A program made the position numbers and the translations under genes. A model generated the notes under the pieces. It was not told the origin of the DNA. It was given only the letters and a program-made list of their open reading frames with translations, and ran no database searches. Positions 18,675 to 26,742 of a DNA stretch of 64,000 nt are shown in pieces. Source of the DNA: Segatella buccae ATCC 33574 (GTDB taxonomy: Bacteria > Bacteroidota > Bacteroidia > Bacteroidales > Bacteroidaceae); NCBI RefSeq assembly GCF_000184945.1, contig NZ_GL586311.1, forward strand, positions 23,663 through 87,662, in the 5' to 3' direction. How positions within the stretch are numbered: the stretch's first letter is position 1; each line of letters opens with the position of its first letter.

Positions 18675-20132
18675 TCATTCCACAACGATGGGCTTATATT
18701 TCGGAACGAGCGTCTTCATGATGATCCATCCCACAAGATAGGCCACGGCACAGATGCAGAAGATGATCATATAGCCGGCCGGTTTGCCTTCAAAACCCAT
18801 GAAACGGAACGCAGTTCCCTGCTCCTCGGCGTATGTAAACAACATGCCCGACCCCTTGTTGATGAGGAACGAACCGATACCGCCGGCCATGGCGCCAATG
18901 CCTGTGATGGTGGCAATGGTGGACTTGGGGAACATGTCGCCGATGGTGGAATAGAGATTGGCCGACCAAGCCTGATGGCCGGCACCGAGCAGACCGATAA
19001 TGATGGCAGGCCACCACGGACTGAATGCACCCATCGGCTGGGCAAAGAGGCCCAACACGGGGAAGCAGGCGAATATCAACATGGCCCGCATACGACCAAT
19101 ATAGGGATTCATGCCTTTCTTGTCGACAAAATAGGTGGGCAGATAGCCACCGCCAATGCTGAGAATGGTGCAGATGGCATAGAGCGTGAAGATGAGGACA
19201 ATGCCCATCGCTGAATCGGAGGTGTAACCATACTGGTCGGAGAAATAGGCCGGTGCCCAGAAAAGGAAGAACCACCACACGCCGTCGGTCATGAACTTGC
19301 CTACGATAAACGACCAAGTCTGACGATAGCAGAAACACTTGAAGAAGTTGATGGTTTTCTCCTCCTTTGCTTCCACCTGCTCTTCTTGCACCTCATTGAG
19401 GTCATTGTCCTGCTCTATGTAGTTAAGTTCTGCCCGGTTGACATGCTTGCTGGCATGTGGCTTGTCGTAGAGCCAAATCCACAAGGCCATCCACACATAG
19501 CCTAAAGCACCGATAATGATGAAAGCCATCTCCCAGCCCCAAGCGCGGGCCAGCAGGGGGATGGTGGCCGGTGCAGCAAGGGCTCCCACAGAGGCTCCGC
19601 TATTGAAGATGGATGTGGAGAAAGCCCGGTCTTTCTTGGGGAAGAACTCGGCCGTCACCTTGATGGCTGCTGGGAAGTTGCCGGCTTCACCTACAGCCAA
19701 AATGAAACGACAGGAGAGGAACAGCCACACGCTGATCGTGGCGATGGCTACGGCGGCATCACTGCCGGCTTGCACCATGCGCAGGGCCTCGATACTGTCA
19801 TACCCCTCTATCTGCATGGCCACCCAACCGCAACCGGCATGGAGAACGGCACCCGTAGACCATACAAATATGGCGATGAGATAGCCCTTCTTGGTGCCCA
19901 TCCAGTCGACAAACTTACCGGCAAAGAGATTGGCCACGGCATAGAAAATGGAAAACAAGCCGGTGATCGTACCATAATCGTTATCGTTCCAATGAAACTC
20001 GGGAGAGATGAAATCTTTCCATGTGAGAGAAAGCACCTGCCGATCCATGTAGTTGACAGTGGTTGCCAAAAACAGCAACGCACAAATGACCCAACGGAAG
20101 TTGGACATCTTCGTAGTTTGTATATTGCTCAT
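18675..20132 (-). CDS. MFS permease, probable hexuronate transporter (ExuT-like)
   Basis: Inner membrane symporter of the major facilitator superfamily, anion:cation symporter type. The 485 residues have about 12 membrane segments, with NYMDRQVLS after TM1 and the conserved GEAGNFPAAIKVTAEFFP stretch after TM4, as in ExuT and related sugar-acid carriers. The central cytoplasmic loop is long and acidic. It is the third gene of an operon with a KduI isomerase, which supports glucuronate, galacturonate or unsaturated uronate as substrate. Confidence 0.88.
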   Translation of the reverse strand: MSNIQTTKMSNFRWVICALLFLATTVNYMDRQVLSLTWKDFISPEFHWNDNDYGTITGLFSIFYAVANLFAGKFVDWMGTKKGYLIAIFVWSTGAVLHAGCGWVAMQIEGYDSIEALRMVQAGSDAAVAIATISVWLFLSCRFILAVGEAGNFPAAIKVTAEFFPKKDRAFSTSIFNSGASVGALAAPATIPLLARAWGWEMAFIIIGALGYVWMALWIWLYDKPHASKHVNRAELNYIEQDNDLNEVQEEQVEAKEEKTINFFKCFCYRQTWSFIVGKFMTDGVWWFFLFWAPAYFSDQYGYTSDSAMGIVLIFTLYAICTILSIGGGYLPTYFVDKKGMNPYIGRMRAMLIFACFPVLGLFAQPMGAFSPWWPAIIIGLLGAGHQAWSANLYSTIGDMFPKSTIATITGIGAMAGGIGSFLINKGSGMLFTYAEEQGTAFRFMGFEGKPAGYMIIFCICAVAYLVGWIIMKTLVPKYKPIVVE

Positions 20133-20142
20133 TTGTTTCAGT

Positions 20143-21105
20143 TTATTTCAGTTCAGGAATCTTAATCACCTGCATATCGGTATAGACGAGATTCTCTCCG
20201 GCCATGCCCCAAATGAAGGTATAGTTGCTGGTGCCTGCGGCGCAATGGACACTCCACTCAGGAGCTATCACGGCCTGCTCGTTGTCAAGCCACACAGGAC
20301 GAGTCTCTTGGGGCTCGCCCATGACATGGAGAATTTTCTGTCCCTGCGGCACATTATAATACATATAGGTCTCCATGCGACGCAGATGGGTGTGAGCGGG
20401 CATGGTGTTCCACACACTTCCCTCCTTCAGTTCGGTGATACCCATCTGCAACTGGCAGGTATGCACGCCGGCCACACCGTCAATAATCATCTGATGTATC
20501 ACCCGGTCGTTGCTCTCTTTCATGCTTCCAGCCTTGATGTTATTGGCGTCTTTCAGCGTCACCTTCTTGGTGGGATAGGTCTGGTGGGCGCAAGCACTGT
20601 TCATATAGAACTTAGCCGGATGTGCGGCATCCTTACTGGCCACGGTGATGTCTTTGGCCCCACGCCCCACATAGAGGGCCTCCTGAAAACCAAGAGTATA
20701 AACCTTTCCATCGACTGTGACCATCCCCTCACCACCGATATTGATAATGCCCAACTCGCGATTATCGAGCAGCTGCTTCCGGTCATTGGGTTTGTCGGTG
20801 TAGAGCGGTGCTATGGAGGTGAGTTTCAGAGGAGCCGTAGTCGGTTCGGCACCGCCTATGAGAAAGCGGTCGTACATCGTGTAAGTCCAGTTCACTTCGC
20901 CCGGGGCGAAAACTTTCTCGATGGCAAACTCCTTGCGCAAGCGGGCGGTCGTGTAGTGCTTGGCATCCGCGGGATTGCTTGCATAGCGCACATTGTAGTG
21001 GGTGTAGGCATTCTCGGCCTTCACCTCATAGGTCGCCTCGCTGCACTGGGCATGACCGAGACCTGCCATCAGGCAGAAGACCAAAGACAACATTGATTTC
21101 TTCAT
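20143..21105 (-). CDS. kduI: KduI-family 4-deoxy-L-threo-5-hexosulose-uronate ketol-isomerase with an export signal
   Basis: KduI converts 5-dehydro-4-deoxy-glucuronate, a product of pectin or glycosaminoglycan lyases, to 2,5-diketo-3-deoxy-gluconate. The zinc site is intact: H238, H240 (in [11 protein letters not shown]), E245 and H287. This is the E. coli H196/H198/E203/H245 pattern shifted by 42 residues, so the catalytic body is complete. The extra N-terminus is unusual: a Sec signal peptide (KK, hydrophobic core, GHA at 17-19). The residue before Cys21 is Gln, so this is not a lipobox. Classical KduI is cytoplasmic. It lies 15 bases after the IIC gene and 10 bases before the MFS gene. 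Confidence 0.9.
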   Translation of the reverse strand: MKKSMLSLVFCLMAGLGHAQCSEATYEVKAENAYTHYNVRYASNPADAKHYTTARLRKEFAIEKVFAPGEVNWTYTMYDRFLIGGAEPTTAPLKLTSIAPLYTDKPNDRKQLLDNRELGIINIGGEGMVTVDGKVYTLGFQEALYVGRGAKDITVASKDAAHPAKFYMNSACAHQTYPTKKVTLKDANNIKAGSMKESNDRVIHQMIIDGVAGVHTCQLQMGITELKEGSVWNTMPAHTHLRRMETYMYYNVPQGQKILHVMGEPQETRPVWLDNEQAVIAPEWSVHCAAGTSNYTFIWGMAGENLVYTDMQVIKIPELK

Positions 21106-21120
21106 TTTTTATAGTCTGTT

Positions 21121-22572
21121 TTAGTTATTTGCTTTCTTGATGTCTCTGACAATACGACGGCGGTTGAACAGCATCAGGGCTACTGTAACCACCACAAGAA
21201 TGGCCGGACCGACGTATTCCACATAGCAGGTGAGCTTGTAAATCACCCAACCGAAAAGACTTGAGGCAAAGTCGAGCGCACCACCCGAGAAGCCGTCGGG
21301 GATGTGGGCCGACTTGTCGCCCGTGGCGGCATAGACAGAGGCTGCAGCCTTGGTGAAGTCGGGAGCCATGTCGGTCACAAAGTAGAGACCGAGCACGAGA
21401 GCCACCAAACCTATCACGAAGGTCTTCACCACATTGCCCTTAGTGTAGGGCAGCACGATTGGGAATAGGTAGAACATGCCGGCCAACGATGCCAAAGGCA
21501 GAAACTGATTGCCGGGAAGGAACACTGCCAAAGCCAAAATGGTGGGGATGAGGAATAGAGACACCACGAGCGTGGTGGGATGACCGATAACAAGCGCGGG
21601 ACTCATGCCGATATACACTTTCTTTCCGTTAAACTTCTTATTGACCAGTTCCTTTGTCTTTTCGGATATAGGCATCAGCCCATCGATAAACAACCGGGTG
21701 ATTCGGGGAATGAGTTCCATCACTGCCCCCATGATGACGCCCAACGAGAGCACGCTCTTCACAATGGCCATCGTGGCATCCGTGGCAGTGGCAGAGGCGT
21801 CGGCGGCCTGCATTTCCTTCACGTAGGCGTCGAAACCGGTAATGTGGCCGGCTTCACCGAAAAGGGCTATCAGCGCGCCTACAATGACACCGAGCACCAA
21901 CGGATCGCCGAGCTCACCGAATTTCTTCTTCAGTCCCTCTGCATCAACATCGAGATGTCTGAAGCCGGGGATCTTGTCCAAAGCCTTGTTGAGGACAATG
22001 GCAAAAGGCATAAAACTCTGACAGAAAGGTTGGGGAATGGAAATACCTTCAAGGTCGTAGTATTTCTGAAACTTTTCGGCAGTGAGATCGGCACAGACAA
22101 GCGTAATGATATAACACACAATGGCGGCAAAATAGCCCCACGCAAGGCTCTCGCCCATCACAAAATAGGCTACAGCACCGATGAAAGCAAAATGCCAATA
22201 GTTCCACAAATCGATGTTGACAGTGCGGGTGGTCTTGGTGATGAGCATCAAGAAGTTGATGCCCAGGCAGACCGGAATGATGAGTGCGCCTATCGCCGTG
22301 TTGTAGGCTACGGCTGCAGCAGCCGGCCACCCCATGTCAAAAACGTTGAGTTGAAGATGGTAGAAGTCGGAGATGGAGCTCAACGGCCCATTGAAATTGG
22401 TGGTGAGCAGGGCGGTAACTACACCAAGGCCCACAAAACCGACACCGACGAAAAGTCCTGACTTAAGAGCCTTTCCAAAATTCATGCCGATGCACAATCC
22501 GATGATTGTGAACAGAATGGGCATCATCACGCTGGCTCCGAAGCTGATGATATAGCTGAAGACTTGTTCCAT
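21121..22572 (-). CDS. Galactitol-type PTS IIC-like permease, orphan
   Basis: A 483-residue polytopic membrane protein resembling the EIIC-Gat component (GatC), with about ten or more hydrophobic segments and the IGMSPALVIGHPTTL stretch near residue 330. No IIA, IIB, HPr or EI gene is in the window, and Bacteroidota usually lack sugar PTS, so it may act as a PTS-independent permease. It is the first gene of the operon with kduI and the hexuronate MFS gene, implying a uronate-type substrate. A -7 box TATCTTTG lies on the minus strand at 22681-22674, about 100 bases upstream. Confidence 0.85.
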   Translation of the reverse strand: MEQVFSYIISFGASVMMPILFTIIGLCIGMNFGKALKSGLFVGVGFVGLGVVTALLTTNFNGPLSSISDFYHLQLNVFDMGWPAAAAVAYNTAIGALIIPVCLGINFLMLITKTTRTVNIDLWNYWHFAFIGAVAYFVMGESLAWGYFAAIVCYIITLVCADLTAEKFQKYYDLEGISIPQPFCQSFMPFAIVLNKALDKIPGFRHLDVDAEGLKKKFGELGDPLVLGVIVGALIALFGEAGHITGFDAYVKEMQAADASATATDATMAIVKSVLSLGVIMGAVMELIPRITRLFIDGLMPISEKTKELVNKKFNGKKVYIGMSPALVIGHPTTLVVSLFLIPTILALAVFLPGNQFLPLASLAGMFYLFPIVLPYTKGNVVKTFVIGLVALVLGLYFVTDMAPDFTKAAASVYAATGDKSAHIPDGFSGGALDFASSLFGWVIYKLTCYVEYVGPAILVVVTVALMLFNRRRIVRDIKKANN

Positions 22573-22877
22573 ATACTTATTTTTCGATTGTTTGCTTGTT
22601 TGTTGTCGATTGCTTTAATCGTAGTTTTCAGTCGCTTTGGCGGCACTCGCAGGTAGATTCCACCGCACGAATGCAAAGATAACAAAAACTTTCTATATGA
22701 TTATACGAAAATATGTTAAGAAATACTTAAACGCCTCCACGGCTGTGTGCGCGCCCAATCTGGCGTGTCGCAGGCATTGTGTCTGTCCTCATCACAAAGC
22801 AAAAAGCGACCCGAAACCCACATTGTGATTCCGAACCGCTTCTTACTTGTCTCTTTACAGACACATTTTATCGAAAA
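22573..22877. other. Intergenic region between the uronate operon and murF-alr
   Basis: Contains the -7 box of the uronate operon (22674-22681, minus strand) and the murF-alr terminator (22800-22841). No gene is seen. Confidence 0.6.
22800..22841 (-). terminator. Terminator of murF-alr
   Basis: A continuous 13-bp stem with several G-U pairs (22829-22841 with 22804-22816), followed on the minus strand by a T-run, starts about 36 bases past the stop codon. Confidence 0.7.
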
Positions 22878-25373
22878 TTAATCTTGGAAATAGACCCGCT
22901 TCACACGATTGCTGATGCCCGTGAGCACTTCGTAGGGAATGGTATCAACAATGTCGCTGAGCACCGTGACGGGCAGATGGTCGCCAAAAATCTCCACACT
23001 GTCGCCCTCTTTGCAATCAATGCCCGTGACATCAATCATCGCGACATCCATACAGATATTGCCCACATACTCAGCTTTCTGCCCGTTCACCAAACAATAG
23101 CCGTGGCGGTTGCTCAAATGGCGGTCCAGTCCGTCGGCATATCCGATGGGGATGGCAGCCACCACACTGTCATGCTCCAGCACTGTCTTACGACTGTAAC
23201 CCACCGTGTCGCCTGCCGGGACACGGCGCATTTGCAGGATGGTGGTCTTGAGCGTAGACACATTGTGGATAATCTCGTTGTTGCGGGGATTGATGCCATA
23301 CAGTCCGAGGCCCAACCGACACATGTCCAACTGGCGTTCAGGGAAATGTTCGATACCGGCCGAGTTGTCGATATGGCGCAGTATTTTATGCTCGAAAGCT
23401 GCCTGCAACTGCTTGCTTCCCTCATCAAAAAGTGCAAACTGACGGGCGGAGAACTCATCGAAACCATCATTGTCGGAGCCGACAAAATGGCTGAACACCG
23501 AGCGGGGGATGATGGCATTTTGGTGGCGGAGCCGGTCGATAAGCTGCTCCATGTCCTGCCGTGGGTCGAAACCCAAGCGATGCATACCCGTGTCGAGCTT
23601 GATATGCACAGGATATCCCGTGATGCCCTCTTTCTCGGCAGCTTTGATAAGTGCTTCAAGCAGGCGGAAAGAATAGACCTCGGGCTCTAGATCGTAGTCG
23701 AACATGGTCTTGAAAGCCGTCATTTCGGGATTCATGATCATGATGTTGGAGGTAATACCGTTTCTTCTCAGCGTCACCCCTTCATCAGCCACTGCCACGG
23801 CAAGATAGTCTACCCGGTGATCTTGCAGTGTTTTGGCTATCTCCACGGCTCCGGCTCCATAGCCGTCGGCCTTGATCATGCACACCAGTTTGGTCTCGGC
23901 TTTCATGAACGACCGATAGTGATTCAAGTTTTTCACCACTGCACTGAGATTCACTTCCAGCGTGGTTTCATGCACTTTTTTCACCAACAATTCCGTGAGC
24001 CGGTCGAAACCGAAACGCCGGGCCCCTTTCAGCAGAATCACCTCGTCGCGCAAGGAACGGAACACATCGCTCACGATAAATTCCTCCACGCTCCCGAAGA
24101 AATCTTTTTCGGCAATCTGTATACGCTCGCTTTGGGCGCAGATTTCCGGGCCTATACCAATAAACTTCACCACACCGCGCTCTCGTGCCAAGTCGCTCAC
24201 CTCCTGATAAAGGGCAGTGGGCTCCTCGCCGCTTTGGAAAATGTCGCTCAAGATAAGTGTGTGTCGGCGTCCCTTGTGGTCGGGGCGACGGTTCATGAAG
24301 TCGAGTGCGATGTCGAGAGAGTTGATGTCGGAGTTGTAGGAGTCGTTGATAAGCGTGCAACCATGTTGCCCCTCTTTCACCTCCAGGCGCATGGCCACTT
24401 GCTCTATGCCCTGCATGCGCCGGTCGAGTTCGTCAGGCGCGATACCAATGCGCAACGCCACGATGGCGCAAATGATGGAATTACAAATGGAAGCGTCATC
24501 AATGAAAGGGATGGAATACCAATTTTCCTCGCCACCTTTATATATATAGGTGACAGTGGTAGCACTCTCTTTCTTCTCTATCGACTTGACAAACATGGGT
24601 GCATGTCTGTCTCTGACTGACCAACCGAGCCGCTCTTGCGGTTCACCACCGGGTAATGTGCTCTCCATCTGGGCAAGCACACGTTCCACCAGTTCGTCAT
24701 CGGCATTATAGACGACGGTACGTGCATCATGGAAGAGCACGAGCTTCTCCTTGCATTTGTCACCTTTCGACTCGAAATTGCGCTGATGGGCTTCACCGAT
24801 GTTGGTGAGTACGGCTATCGTGGGCTGGATAATGTCGCGCAAAGCAAGCATCTCACCCGGCTGACTGATGCCGGCCTCGAACACGCCTACTTCCGTCTGC
24901 TCGTTCATGAGCCACACGGAAAGGGGCACACCTATCTGCGAATTGTAGCTCCGGGGCGAACGGGTGACACACATCTGCGGCGAAAGGAGCTGATAGAGCC
25001 ACTCTTTCACCATCGTCTTGCCATTGGATCCGGTGATGCCTACAACGGGAATGTTAAACTCATCACGATGACGTTCAGCCAAGCGTTGCAACGCTTCAAG
25101 CGTGTTCACCACCCTCAGAAAGTTGGCATCCGGATAATCAGAAGCACAGTTTGCAGGCACTTCCGTCACCACAAAGTTCTTCACGCCCCGCCGATAAAGT
25201 TCCGGAATGTAGTTGTGTCCGTCATTGCGTTCGGATTTGAGGGCGAAAAAAAGTGTTTCTTCGGGAAAGCATAGAGAACGGCTATCGGTCAGAAGGAATC
25301 CGATGTTGGTCTCTTTGTCACCATAGCGACGCGCACCTATCAGTGTGGTTACCTTTTCAATAGTATACGTCAT
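22878..25373 (-). CDS. murF-alr: Bifunctional MurF ligase-alanine racemase
   Basis: An 831-residue fusion. The N-terminal half (about 1-465) is UDP-MurNAc-tripeptide:D-Ala-D-Ala ligase, with the ATP loop GITGSNGKT (112-120), NSDINSLD and a complete C-terminal domain. The C-terminal half (about 470-831) is a PLP alanine racemase with the Schiff-base lysine K501 in MIKADGYGAG and the AGDTVGYSR region carrying the catalytic Tyr. One polypeptide therefore makes D-alanine and uses D-Ala-D-Ala in the last cytoplasmic precursor step. This fusion is known in Bacteroidota. A consensus promoter lies at 25400-25430. Confidence 0.95.
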   Translation of the reverse strand: MTYTIEKVTTLIGARRYGDKETNIGFLLTDSRSLCFPEETLFFALKSERNDGHNYIPELYRRGVKNFVVTEVPANCASDYPDANFLRVVNTLEALQRLAERHRDEFNIPVVGITGSNGKTMVKEWLYQLLSPQMCVTRSPRSYNSQIGVPLSVWLMNEQTEVGVFEAGISQPGEMLALRDIIQPTIAVLTNIGEAHQRNFESKGDKCKEKLVLFHDARTVVYNADDELVERVLAQMESTLPGGEPQERLGWSVRDRHAPMFVKSIEKKESATTVTYIYKGGEENWYSIPFIDDASICNSIICAIVALRIGIAPDELDRRMQGIEQVAMRLEVKEGQHGCTLINDSYNSDINSLDIALDFMNRRPDHKGRRHTLILSDIFQSGEEPTALYQEVSDLARERGVVKFIGIGPEICAQSERIQIAEKDFFGSVEEFIVSDVFRSLRDEVILLKGARRFGFDRLTELLVKKVHETTLEVNLSAVVKNLNHYRSFMKAETKLVCMIKADGYGAGAVEIAKTLQDHRVDYLAVAVADEGVTLRRNGITSNIMIMNPEMTAFKTMFDYDLEPEVYSFRLLEALIKAAEKEGITGYPVHIKLDTGMHRLGFDPRQDMEQLIDRLRHQNAIIPRSVFSHFVGSDNDGFDEFSARQFALFDEGSKQLQAAFEHKILRHIDNSAGIEHFPERQLDMCRLGLGLYGINPRNNEIIHNVSTLKTTILQMRRVPAGDTVGYSRKTVLEHDSVVAAIPIGYADGLDRHLSNRHGYCLVNGQKAEYVGNICMDVAMIDVTGIDCKEGDSVEIFGDHLPVTVLSDIVDTIPYEVLTGISNRVKRVYFQD

Positions 25374-25399
25374 TGTGATTCGATTACATGTATTTGCAG

Positions 25400-25430
25400 C
25401 AAAGTTACTGCAAATTCACAATATCACAAA
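25400..25430 (-). promoter_or_regulatory. murF-alr promoter
   Basis: Minus strand TTTG (25430-25427), 19 bp, TAACTTTG (25407-25400); the start is expected about 20 bases before the ATG. Confidence 0.8.
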
Positions 25431-25462
25431 ATAATTCCCTTTCTTTTTATGGGTTTGAGGAA

Positions 25463-26269
25463 TCATTCTCCCATCATCGGATATTTTCTGCGAAGGGCTG
25501 CGAGCCTTTCCTGCGTCTTGCCCAAAAATACCTGATATTCGGATGATTCCGGATGAAAAGGCTTATGTGCCAATGCTTCGCGAATGGGTTTCCACTCGTC
25601 CAAGAACTCAAATGTGACGGGAGAAAAGAACGTTTCGGCAAAACGGCGGTAGATATACTCCACCGCTTGATCAGACGGATGAAGCATATCCTCACGATAG
25701 AAACGATAGTCACGCAGTTCGTCGTTGAGGAGTTCGTAGGCAGGAAAATAAGTGACGGTGTCGGGAATCTGCTTCACAAGCTTGTCGGCAGCCAGCAGCA
25801 ACGTGGCTTTAGAAAGCGCACTGCCATGAAAACCGTACTTGGCATAGCGGATGGGACTCACTGTCACCACCACCTTCAGCGCGGGATAGCGGCGTTGCAA
25901 CTCCTCCACAGCCTGAACAAGGAGAGACGCACACTCGCCTACGGAGAGCTCTTCTTCCTTGAAAAGGGTCTGTGGACGCTTCTGGCAGTTATCCACAATC
26001 TCGCCCGTCTCCCGCAGTCGGTAAACATGATTGGTGCCAAGTGTGAACACGGCCACATGGGGAACCTCATCCCTGCACAGCTCCACGGTGTGGAGAATGC
26101 TGGCCGGGTTATACATCACGCCTCGGGGATTGACCGTGGCCCGAAACTTCTCGGTCTGAAAACGGCGACCGAGATTATCGGCAAAGCAACTCCCCACGAA
26201 CAGCATCTGTTCACAGGGGGCTATCTTCCAGTCCGACACGGGGATGTTTACCTTCGTTTGCAGTTCCAT
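25463..26269 (-). CDS. GSCFA domain protein
   Basis: A 268-residue cytoplasmic protein of the GSCFA family, named for the motif seen here as FVGSCFADNLG (residues 25-35). Members look like SGNH-fold hydrolases; the DMLHPSDQAVEY stretch near residue 200 resembles the catalytic Asp-x-x-His block. The substrate is unknown. Its ATG abuts the stop codon of the NUDIX gene, so the two are translationally linked. Confidence 0.85.
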   Translation of the reverse strand: MELQTKVNIPVSDWKIAPCEQMLFVGSCFADNLGRRFQTEKFRATVNPRGVMYNPASILHTVELCRDEVPHVAVFTLGTNHVYRLRETGEIVDNCQKRPQTLFKEEELSVGECASLLVQAVEELQRRYPALKVVVTVSPIRYAKYGFHGSALSKATLLLAADKLVKQIPDTVTYFPAYELLNDELRDYRFYREDMLHPSDQAVEYIYRRFAETFFSPVTFEFLDEWKPIREALAHKPFHPESSEYQVFLGKTQERLAALRRKYPMMGE

Positions 26270-26725
26270 TTACCGTTTGCCTTGGGATTTGTATTTACGC
26301 TTTTCCAGAGCGTCGCGCAAGATTTCGGCATGATCGAAAGCCAGTTCCGGCAAATCGTCGAGACTCCACCAACAGGCCCGGCAGGCATCATCGGCAGCCT
26401 CAACGGCAGCTACACTGTCGAGTTCGGCGTAATAGGCAATGGTGACAACACGCTCACGGGGATCGCGCTCTACGGCCGTATATGCCCCCACTTGGTGTAA
26501 CTCACCCACCGTCAGTCCCGTTTCCTCTTGCAGTTCTCGCCGGGCAGCGGCATCAGCCGTCTCGTTGATGTTCATAAAACCGCCGGGGAAAGCCCACCGC
26601 CCCTTGCAAGGCTCATGCCTGCGTTCGATGAGGAGCAACTTTGTGACGGCTCCATCACAGGCAAAGACAAGACAGTCGGCCGTGATGGCCGGATGCGGAT
26701 ATTGATAGCAATAGTTACCTTCCAT
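26270..26725 (-). CDS. NUDIX hydrolase
   Basis: A 151-residue pyrophosphohydrolase with a complete Nudix box, GGFMNINETADAAARRELQE followed by ETGL (about 46-69), which binds the divalent metals. It probably cleaves a nucleoside diphosphate derivative; the exact substrate is unknown. It lies 17 bases after the YfhO gene and directly before the GSCFA gene, forming a three-gene transcript. Confidence 0.92.
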   Translation of the reverse strand: MEGNYCYQYPHPAITADCLVFACDGAVTKLLLIERRHEPCKGRWAFPGGFMNINETADAAARRELQEETGLTVGELHQVGAYTAVERDPRERVVTIAYYAELDSVAAVEAADDACRACWWSLDDLPELAFDHAEILRDALEKRKYKSQGKR

Positions 26726-26742
26726 TTCTCCCTCCGCTCTTT

